From Phyllostachys edulis (lineage: Eukaryota > Streptophyta > Magnoliopsida > Poales > Poaceae): a stretch of 64,000 bases of DNA. Numbering within the stretch: position 1 is the first letter of the stretch; each line of letters begins with the position of its first letter. The stretch spans positions 2,480,001 through 2,544,000 of the forward strand of contig CM070558.1 in the NCBI GenBank assembly GCA_036346405.1. The letters are read 5' to 3'. A program made the position numbers and the translations under genes. Below the pieces are notes generated by a model that saw only the letters and a list, made by a program, of their open reading frames with translations, did not search any database and was not told where the DNA came from. Positions 56,603 through 64,000 of this stretch are shown one piece after another.

Positions 56603-59170
56603 GGGGGTGTTTGTTTCGGCTTCAGCTTTTGGCTTTCGTACGAAAAAGCCAGAAGCCGAACCAAACGGTAGGCTTTTCGCCGGCCAGCTTCTGCGGCTTC
56701 CCACCACCACCCTTCCGCATTTGCCCCTCAACTTGCGGGGTATTTACCCGCTTTTGTAATTCGACAAAACCGGCCTCAACACCCCCGCCCATATCCCCTT
56801 TCGGTTGTCTCCCTCCTCCCACGCTCGCGACATCATCCTCCTCCCCCCACACGCCTCCTTCTCCTCCCCCACCCGCCCGCATGCCACCTCCTCCCCCAGC
56901 GCCCTCCTCCTCGGTGGCCACCTCCTCCTCCCTGGCGCCCTCCTCCCCGCCGACCTTACCTGGATCCAGATCCAGATCTCCCTCCTCTGCGCCGCCCTCC
57001 TCCACCTCCCTCCTCCCCGGCGCCTCTCCTCCACTGCGCACCTCCTCCCCGACGCACCTCCTCCCCCAATGTGGCACCTCCTTCCCCGACTCCATCCTTC
57101 TCCTCCCCCGAGTGGCGCCGCCCCGCTCCCCTTCTCCTCCTCCTCCTCCCCGGCGCCTTCCTCCTCGGCGGCCTCCTCCCCGGCCACCTTCTCCTTGGTG
57201 CCCTCCTCCCCGGCACCCTCCTCCCTGGCCACCTTCTCCTCGCCCCGCGCCGCCCCTAACCCTAGCCGTTGGGGTCACTGGCCAAATCCGGTGCCACCGT
57301 TGGGCCACCGCAACTCCGACCGTGAGATGGCTTGGCATTGTGATGGTTGTACAATCTCCCTTTGAAAGCTTGTTTGTGTGTTGTCCATTGTGAAGTCCTG
57401 GACTGATCTAGTAAGCATGCATGCCTGTTGTTGTAGAGAATTTATCCTTGTTATAAAATTTTTATATATCCAGTGTTGATTGAGCATCCTAAATTGGCAA
57501 GATTAGAGATGCATGGTATGATCTCATGGATGGATGATGAGCATGGTATGAACTCTGATTAGACTTGTGTTATTTTATTGCCAATTATGATCATGTTGAA
57601 TGTGAGCATGAATATGGTACTAGTCTGAATTATGGTCACTTTTGGTCTGTTTGATCTGGACTTGTGATTGCATTTGAAAATGATGAATTGCTTGGATGAC
57701 CTGATACTTGATGAATCATATATGAATTGCATATTGGACATTGACAGTATGAATCAGTATTGTCCATTGCACCAAATATTGTAATTTACATGTTTGCTGC
57801 AATTTACAGTTGCAATGAATTTAGTCTAACATGATGAGGACCTTAATATCATCCATAGAATTGATCTCCAAGAGGCATAATTGAGTTGTAGTTTTATTTA
57901 AGATTTGCATGAACATTAGAGGAGAAACTAATTTATCTAGGACAGATCATATCTTACAAGTTGTAGTGATTCCTTGATGATCTTACTTATAGTGTGCAGC
58001 CAAATTTGTCATTAACCAGTGGCTTTGATGTACTAGCTGGGCAAGAGTCATTGTTGTGAGTAGATGCTACATTATAAATTACTTTGATGATGCTATGAAC
58101 TGTGATCTCTATCATTTAATTTTTAGAGTGTATATTGGAACATAAATGGATATGCAATTGCTGTGACCTAATTGAGGTTGGTAAGGTGTACTTGATATCT
58201 AGATGATCAGTGAGACTTGGTCAGAAGAAGTTTAATCATTTAAACAATGACTATGAAATAACTCTGGATGCCTCAACATCTATAGAAATTTGTTCGGTTA
58301 CTCTTATTGTAATTATCACCATTAATGCATGTTCCTATTACATATACAGCTAAATTGATACAAATTGTCCATAATTGTCTTCACTGATTGTTATTGCAAT
58401 GTTCAATGTTTATATCTATGTGAATAACTTATAAAATGACATCTCATTATTCCTTTATGGTTTTAAACCAATTTTTTTAACATGTTCAATTCGAAGTCTG
58501 TCATCTGTCATTGTGTACATCAATTTTGATTTTAATATAGCATGAGTTGTATTCCAACTTTAGTTACTTGCATCACGATGAAACCACTAGGAAAAAAAAC
58601 TTACTGAGTATTGCTGTGAATTGTTACTTCGTTATTTTTGGGGGGTATGTGTGAGGGTGGGGTTGCCTAACATTGCCGATGCCGGTCCCAAGCCCGGAAA
58701 AAAGTGGAGGTGGCATGAATTGTCACTTATTGTAATAATTATTTATGCAATAATTATTTGTAATAATTGTTTGTTGTAATAAATGTTTATTGTAATAATT
58801 GCCGTTCAATACGTTAATTGTAGTTTATTGCGTTGTTTATGGTATATTGTCATTAATCGCGATCAATATCGGTAGTTCTCGTCAATTGTGGTAGTTCTCA
58901 TCAATTGCGTTAAATATTATTAAATGTCGATAAATGTTGTTAAATATCGTTAAATGTTGTTAATTGCGTTAAACGGCATCAAACAAGCCATTACTGTCCT
59001 CAGGGACATTTCAGACATTTCACATCTCGGAAGCTACAGCCAGACTATCTAAAAGCCAGACAGCCAAACACCAAATCAAAAAAAACCGGTAGTTTGCTTT
59101 GTGGCGAGAAAGCCTGCGGCCGCAGACAAAAACTATTTTTCAGATAAATACAGCCCAAACAAATAGGCCC
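56603..59170. mobile_element. 2.6-kb TIR transposon inside the RPK2-like kinase fragment
   Basis: Kinase codons are cleanly interrupted between GGFGVTF and AEIAPG, which defines the insertion to within a few bases. Ends GGGGGTGTTTGTTTCGGCTT and (complement of the right end) GGGCCTATTTGTTTGGGCT form imperfect inverted repeats, resembling PIF/Harbinger- or hAT-type ends. The left third (56720-57360) is C-rich with long proline-rich frames of doubtful reality; the rest is AT-rich. The right part (58735-58985) holds degenerate TAATAATT/GTTAAATATCG repeats. No transposase was seen; flanking TAT and TGA do not give a convincing target duplication. Confidence 0.7.
58735..58985. repeat. Degenerate short repeats near the right end of the TIR transposon
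   Basis: Runs of TTGTAATAATT units pass into TGTTAAATATCGTTAAATG units. Such arrays are common as subterminal repeats of DNA transposons. Confidence 0.6.
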
Positions 59171-59359
59171 TGAATGTCACACCAAAGCCGCCACTACCGA
59201 TGCAGTTGCTTGCATTAAAATTTCCAGTGGCTCGGACAACTGACTCGCAAGTTAAGGGGGCTCCAACATCAATACCCTCAAAAACCTTGACTTCCCTTGT
59301 AATGCAAGAGCGCGTTGACGGCCTCAGGGACCAACGCTTACCACCACTGCGATTATATC

Positions 59360-61229
59360 AGAGTATAAAAAAAGTATATTGAATAAATTATTGGCACATT
59401 TGGCTACTACCAAAAAGCAGAATCGATATGAGCAGACCTGACATAACATTAATGTCCCAACCAAGGATAAAAAAGCGGAACGGTTGAAATCGATCGTGAC
59501 CGTGCAGTAACGGCCGGTTATCGGAAAACCCGGAGAAATACCGGATGAAATTCACGAACCGAATTTTTGATTGCAGATATTGAAAGCGGTTACCGGAAAA
59601 ACCGGTCAGAAAAACCGGACCCAAAACGGAAAACCTAATGATCATCCATTGATATGAGGAAAACCTTTTGATATTGCGTACAAGCTAGGTCTGATCTTTT
59701 CTGAAACAATAGTACAAGGTCTAACATTCTCTGGATAATTAACAATAGATCTAAGGAACCTAAAAAAGGCACTAATTGATTATACATTATGGGATCATAT
59801 CATCTTATAATATTATCATATCCTTAGTTTTTTCGACTGGTTGCTTCTTTTGGATTGATCATCCATTGATTGACCAGAGAAACATCTAGTAGCTATTTAT
59901 ACCAGGTTGTTATTCTATCATAGGTAACTTCACCAGACTAACACATTGTTTGTATTCTCCTTCAAATTAAATATGACAAGTCTAATGCTAACTATAACTC
60001 TTTCAATATTGATGAGAGTTATAGACAGAGACTAGGCTGTAACTGTACTAATACGGTGAAACTTATAGCCCTGAATATGATATGTAGTGATATATACCTT
60101 CCCAAATGGGTCAAAAATTCAAATTCAAGTTTGAAATTTTTCAGCTGGTATTTTTTCTACTGGGACCGGCCGGTAGAACCAGTTATCGTCAGTAACCGGC
60201 CGGGTTTTTTTCCCTAGTCCTAACACAAGCGCTGAGTCAACACAGCTGATTAATACAATCCTGTTTGTTGTCATGCCCACTCCAAGCAAAAAACTATTCG
60301 GACAAGTTGCAAACCAGCACAACACTTCATACTCTCTAGAGAACAGCTATTCAACATGTGACTCTGAATCCCAGGAAAACATGAGCTACAGCAGCAGAAT
60401 TTACCCATCTAGCCTGAATCTGCAGATGTATCCATTCAATAAGGTACCCCCAATAGTTGAGTAAACTAGCGAAGCATGAAATAAATCTCATACGGAAATA
60501 AACCGCCAACATAATGAACTATATCTCTGCACCATGTAAGACTAACCTAGAGTAAGCTTAAACAAGTTCACATGTGTATATGGTAGCTAGCTAAAATGGT
60601 TGGTTACAAAAAAAAAGATATTACTGAACCCAGTGACTCAACAGAATTCAACAGGAACAATGAGAAGTATGCTTGCTTACGCGTAAATTAACAAGATGAA
60701 GAGATTTTGCATGTCATTACGTAATTGCATACACACCTTTCTGAAATCATGCATCTCAAAAATCTCAACAGCCCAAACAAAATCACATTGAAATTTTTTC
60801 ACCAAACACAACTTCCATTTTTCCCCACTTTTTTTCTTCTTTTTTTTGTGGGGTGCTAAACTTCCTTGACCAGGTAGATCAAGAAAACAGGGGAGGCACT
60901 GCTGCAGCAAGAGCTGGGAGCTGAAGTAGATTCTTCAGTCCTCATGGAGGCAGATTGCATAATAATGCAAAATTTGTGTCTAGACTAGATATCATTTATC
61001 ATTAATACTAGCACTGTATATACGGCAATAGCTAATTGTACTATGACCTTCTTGATTGGCAAAAAGAAGAGAAACGACAAGAAACCCAGTAACCCACCTC
61101 ATCCAACGCATCTTCCAAAAACCCTGGAGAAAGTTGTCGTCTTTGCCTGACAGGTTGCGTGTACTTGCGATTAACCTTTTCTCTTTTGCGTTGAAGAATC
61201 GAATGGGCTCGAATATTTTGGCCCTCAGC
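59360..61229 (-). pseudogene. LEO1/VIP4-like gene fragment (copy A): one exon and downstream intron
   Basis: Exon 61098-61229 is preceded by acceptor ATTATACAG and followed by donor GTGGGT. Its 44 codons (AEGQNIRAHSILQRKREKVNRKY...RQLSPGFLEDALDE) match my recollection of the region after the core domain of plant LEO1. The following ~1.7-kb intron (61097 to 59360) contains a hAT-like MITE and ends at the kinase fragment, just before the next exon, which survives instead in copy B (24148-24261, DEEPDNHYSSRR). Copies A and B overlap in the intron, so they are pieces of duplicated genes, not one gene. Upstream exons with the LEO1 core are not seen. Confidence 0.65.
59462..60216. mobile_element. 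hAT-like MITE (755 bp) in the LEO1 intron, uninterrupted copy
   Basis: Starts CAAGGATAAAAAA and ends TTTTTTTCCCTA (complement TAGGGAAAAAAA), flanked by the 8-base copies GTCCCAAC (59454-59461) and GTCCTAAC (60217-60224), a hAT-size target duplication with one change. GGCCGGTTA(C/T)CGG motifs near both ends add to the inverted repeat. No coding capacity. The same insertion in copy B (24362) shows that it predates the block duplication. Confidence 0.82.
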
Positions 61230-61837
61230 CTGTATAATTACTATGTCAGTGAAAAAGGACAAACTTCACTCAAAATGCATATGAAATCAATTTCGAACAA
61301 AAAGGAAAACAGATCAGCAAGAAACAGGCTTTATATGCCTTTATTAAATGCACATGGCAAACATATTATTGTTGTGGCTTCATAAATGGCAACTTCACTT
61401 GATGCGATTTTTTTGGAAAGTTGACTGGAGCGTGTCACACTACATGCTATGCACCATAATCATCACATATTCACATTACGAACCAAATCACGACTAAAAG
61501 AACGTTTAGGCCCCTAGACTACTTAAACTGAAACTATCTGAATTGATCAATAAAATGCAAGTTAAACTTCAGAAGCAATCGAGCTCAAAATCCAAAAAAA
61601 ACAACAGGTTTATAATGCTGGCTTATGCATTGGAAACAGGTATGGCAAATTGAATGCTCACGAAGAATTTACCAAATACAAATTGCATGCTTGTTGAAAA
61701 GTAAGAACTCTGTAAGGCACATGGATATCTATCGGAATGACAACATGAATTTATGATCTTAGAACTCATCCTCTAAACATGAAAGAAGACGGGGAGAAAG
61801 CAACAAAGTTGTGGGACTCATCCAAATGTTTTGAGAA
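61230..61837. other. Intron-like sequence upstream of LEO1 exon, nothing else recognised
   Basis: AT-rich, no clear exon, no repeat found elsewhere in the window. Confidence 0.4.
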
Positions 61838-62297
61838 TCAGGAAAGCTTTTTTTGTAGGATGAATATGGTAAAAACATGCTCTTTATCCTTTGTGGGATT
61901 TATAACCAACATCTTAACGTTGCATGTAATGTTTGCAGACCCTTGAGAATTGCCCACTTGGCAATTATAGCTAAAAGCATTCAATGTTTGCATTTCCATG
62001 GAAAACACCTTGCTTGTTGATTGATATACTCTCGGAGCAGCTACTTGTCCTTTCAGCCATTTATATAGTGATACAGATTTGTTATCCATCCAAACATTCT
62101 CGTCCAGAAAACAATTAGAGCATATTCGAATTTGAAGCTCTTATTTCCAAGGAGAAGGCAATCCTTGTTGATTTCTCCACATGCATGATTGAATGGGAAT
62201 TGGATCTCCATCTCCTTGTTCTTATCAACGTAGCCAAGTCCAATTTTCTTCTTTCCTTCTCTGCGTCGTAGATCGATGCACGTACACATGCAGCTCA
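61838..62297 (-). pseudogene. Unidentified gene fragment with a frame change
   Basis: On the minus strand, RRREGKKKIGLGYVDKNKEMEIQFPFNHACGEINKDCLLLGN runs into NKSFKFEYALIVFW. The sequence then seems to continue in a second frame as MDNKSVSLYKWLKGQVAAPRVYQ...VGNSQGSANITCNVKMLVINPTKD. The composition looks coding but I do not recognise the family. The part 62189-62297 is similar to the NB-ARC upstream region (12612-12675), which is a deleted version of it. The fragment ends at an LTR boundary (62298). Confidence 0.35.
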
Positions 62298-62600
62298 GTG
62301 TTGGCGCAAACATATGACACGAAGGAGCACCAACATACAACTTGATGAATATCAGCAAGATTGAACCCAAGCGACGTTAGAATTCAACCTGGCAAATAAC
62401 CACAGCGCACAACACCTAGGCGGAGCTAGTCGTGGTGTTGAGGCGGCGGCGATGTCCCGACAAGGTCCTTGAACCTGGCCAGGAAAGCAGAAAAGATGGA
62501 AAAGAAAACAGGATTACAGGGAAGCTACGGTAGAAAAAAATAGTAGATGCAAATTGTATTGATCGATTGGTGTTGATTTCAATCGGCCATGACCCTCTTC

Positions 62601-62609
62601 TATTTAAAG
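62601..62609 (-). promoter_or_regulatory. TATA-like box of the 62298 LTR
   Basis: The minus strand reads CTTTAAATA, about 200 bases downstream, in the LTR sense, of the 44-bp array. Confidence 0.4.
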
Positions 62610-62819
62610 GGTGGCAGGTCTTAGCCGTAAGAGATCAGGATTCCTAAAACCGAACAAGATTTACAGATACGATTTGGTTATACCATCTGATCTCCAAACT
62701 TTCTATAACTAATAGATCTTTCCTATTCAAATAGTAAACTAACTGATATTCCCAAGATCTTCGAATATTCCCTGGAGTGGTCTTGAGGAACACCTGGAGG
62801 GAAGTCATTGTGGGAGGTC

Positions 62820-64000
62820 CTAAGGAGGTCTTCACGGAAATTCCAGAGGAGGTCCTCGTGGGAAGTCCTGGGCGGTCCTGATGAAGCCACGCGAGTACTC
62901 CTAGGGAGGTCTCGGGCGGTCCTGATGAGACCGCGTAGTACTCCGGAGGAGGTCCTAAGCGGCCCTGATGAAGGCGTGCGAGCGCTCCTAAGGAGGTCTT
63001 GAACGACCCTGATGAAGCCGCGTGAGCACCCTCGAGGAGATCCTGGGCGGCTCTGATGAAACCACGTATCACTCCAGAAGAGGTCCTGAACGGCCTTGAT
63101 AAAAACGCGTAGCACTCCAGAGGAAGTCCTGAGCGGCCCTTATGAAGGCGCGCAAGCGCTCCTAAGGAGGTCTTGAACGGCCTTGATGAAGCCGCGTAGC
63201 GCTCCTGAGGAGGTCTTGAACGGCCCTGATGAAGACGCGTAGCGCTCCTAAGGAGGTCTTGAACGGCCCTAATGAAGCCGCGTAGCACTCCAGAGGAGGT
63301 CCTGAGCGGCCCTGATGAAGGCGCGTGAGCGCTCCTGAGGAGGTCTTGAACAGCCCTGATGAAGCCGCGTAGCGCTCCTAAGGAGGTCTTGGGCGGCCCT
63401 GATGAACCATGTAGCACTCCGGAGGAGGTCCTGAACGGCCTTGATGAAGACGCGTAGCACTCCGGAGGAGGTCCTGAGCGGCCCTGATGAAGGCGCGTGA
63501 ATGCTCCTGAGGAGGTCCCGAACGGCCCTCATGAAGCCATGTAGCGCTCTTGAGGAGGTCTCGGGCGGTCCTGATGAACCGCGTGGCACTCCGAAGGAGG
63601 TCCTGAACAGCCTTGATGAAGACGCGTAGCACTCCGGAGGAGGTCTGGCGGCCTGAAGAAGAAGCGCGAGTACTCTGAGGAGGTCTGAGCGATCTGATGA
63701 AGCCGCGTAGCACTACTGAGGAGGTCTTGGGCGGTCCTAATGAACGCGTAGCACTCCGGAGGAGGTCCTGAGCGGCCCTGAAGAAGGCGCACGAGTACTC
63801 CTGAGGAGGTCCTGAACAGTCCTGATGAAGCCGCGTAGCACTACTGAGGAGGTCTTGGGCGGTCCTAATGAACCGCGTAGCACTCCGGAGGAGGTCCTGA
63901 ACGGCCTTGATGAAGACGCGTAGCACTCCAGAGGAGGTCCTGAGTGGCCCTGATGAAGGCGCACGAGCGCTCTTGAGGAGGTCCTGAACGGCCCTGATGA
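62820..64000. repeat. 44-bp minisatellite, about 27 copies in the window
   Basis: Unit GAGGAGGTCCTGAACGGCCC-TGATGAAGCCGCGTAGCGCTCC, period 43-45: GAGGTC-type starts lie near 62900, 62945, 62989, 63033, 63077, 63121, 63165 and 63209. Two unit types alternate (GCGTAGCACTCC and GCGTGAGCGCTCCT). Because 44 is not a multiple of 3 and the unit has few stop codons, long minus-strand frames arise in several registers; they are not genes. Confidence 0.93.

Larger units (their letters stand above)
55925..59345 (-). pseudogene. RPK2/TOAD2-like LRR receptor kinase fragment, split by a TIR transposon
   Basis: Upstream part (59345-59171) encodes a juxtamembrane stretch (REVKVFEGIDVGAPLTCESVVRATGNF) and the glycine loop CIGSGGFG. 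After the 56603-59170 insertion the frame resumes with AEIAPGVLVAIKRL (the ATP-binding lysine). It runs on through the catalytic loop RILHQDVKPSN (HRD changed to HQD), DFG (YLSDFGLARLL), GTFGYVAPEYA and SDKKALDPSFSPYG, to about HDDL, where homology ends. Extracellular LRRs, transmembrane segment and kinase C-terminus are absent. The HQD change, the insertion and truncation make it a pseudogene. RPK2 clade assignment is from motif recall. Confidence 0.8.
62298..64000 (-). repeat. LTR with 44-bp minisatellite in its upstream part, continues past the window
   Basis: The plus strand begins TGTTGGCGC right after CAGCTCAG, where the related NB-ARC upstream sequence continues instead (CAGCTCAGCCAAG). 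This marks an insertion edge: the minus-strand LTR end ...GCGCCAACA. No PBS follows, so this is a 3' or solo LTR. A TATA-like TTTAAATAG lies at 62601-62609 (minus). From 62820 the sequence is a tandem array that runs off the window. The call as an LTR is an inference from the edge and the layout. Confidence 0.55.

Noticed and set aside
56521..57393. Proline-rich (plus) and Gly/Arg/Glu-rich (minus) frames of up to 290 codons
   Set aside because: Low-complexity C-rich sequence inside a DNA transposon gives long frames on both strands; the plus frame also starts in antisense kinase sequence. A captured gene cannot be excluded but is not supported.
62644..63964. Long minus-strand frames (up to 257 codons) in four overlapping registers near the right edge
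   Set aside because: They coincide exactly with the 44-bp tandem array. A 44-bp period cycles through all three frames and the unit happens to lack stops, so the frames are a by-product of the repeat.
62820..64000. CRISPR-like array
   Set aside because: Unit and spacer are not distinguishable; the whole 44-bp unit repeats, and the context is a plant nuclear genome.
1..64000. tRNA, rRNA or snoRNA genes
   Set aside because: No cloverleaf with A and B boxes and no rRNA-like stretch was noticed by eye; the TGGTATCAGAGC matches are primer-binding sites next to LTRs. A covariance-model scan would be decisive.

Overview
The window looks like a repeat-dense, gene-poor stretch of a grass (Poaceae) nuclear genome. 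The signs are nested LTR retrotransposons with tRNA-iMet primer sites, CACTA, hAT-like and Tourist-type DNA elements, a cereal-type NB-ARC gene without LRRs, and intron-bearing fragments of plant genes. The sequence does not fix the species. Only one ordinary gene appears intact: an NB-ARC protein gene at 12949-14406 on the + strand. Everything else recognisable is a transposon part, a pseudogene or a duplicated gene fragment.

Layout: 1-7999 is a non-autonomous Copia-type LTR element on the - strand that runs off the left edge (3' LTR, PPT, broken gag with zinc knuckles, PBS, shortened 5' LTR). 8384-9675 holds a duplicated non-coding segment and an RPK2-like receptor-kinase fragment. 9676-10760 is a Gypsy LTR fragment and 10961-11341 a Tourist MITE. 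12.85-20.2 kb is the NB-ARC gene followed by truncated tandem copies, each separated by an unnamed TIR element. 20.19-21.11 is a Copia RNase H remnant. 22.2-28.4 kb repeats the duplicated segment, a scrap of the kinase and the 3' half of a LEO1/VIP4-like gene, whose intron holds a hAT-like MITE that is itself split by a CACTA element. 28409-41529 is a 13.1-kb Gypsy chromovirus (- strand) with LTRs over 4 kb. 41530-44290 is a Copia 3' end - LTR - gag remnant. 44.29-44.87 is a third LEO1 fragment, and 44.87-46.8 kb looks like the end of a second CACTA element. 46.8-51.46 kb holds a truncated LTR with its PBS and leader, into which a related solo LTR is inserted in inverted orientation. 52.1-61.23 kb repeats the order TIR element, NB-ARC, Copia remnant, RPK2 kinase (split by a 2.6-kb TIR transposon) and LEO1. 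62298-64000 is an LTR whose upstream part is a 44-bp minisatellite that continues past the window.

Two themes tie the window together. First, one ancestral block (NB-ARC, Copia remnant, RPK2, LEO1) has been duplicated at least twice, then dispersed and degraded by transposon insertion. Second, three unrelated LTRs carry minisatellite arrays whose sense strand reads GACCTCC. In two of them a TATA-like box lies clearly downstream of the array; in the third it is doubtful. No protein-coding system of a wholly new kind was found. The most unusual items are the LTR arrays and the unnamed TIR family that sits between the NB-ARC copies.
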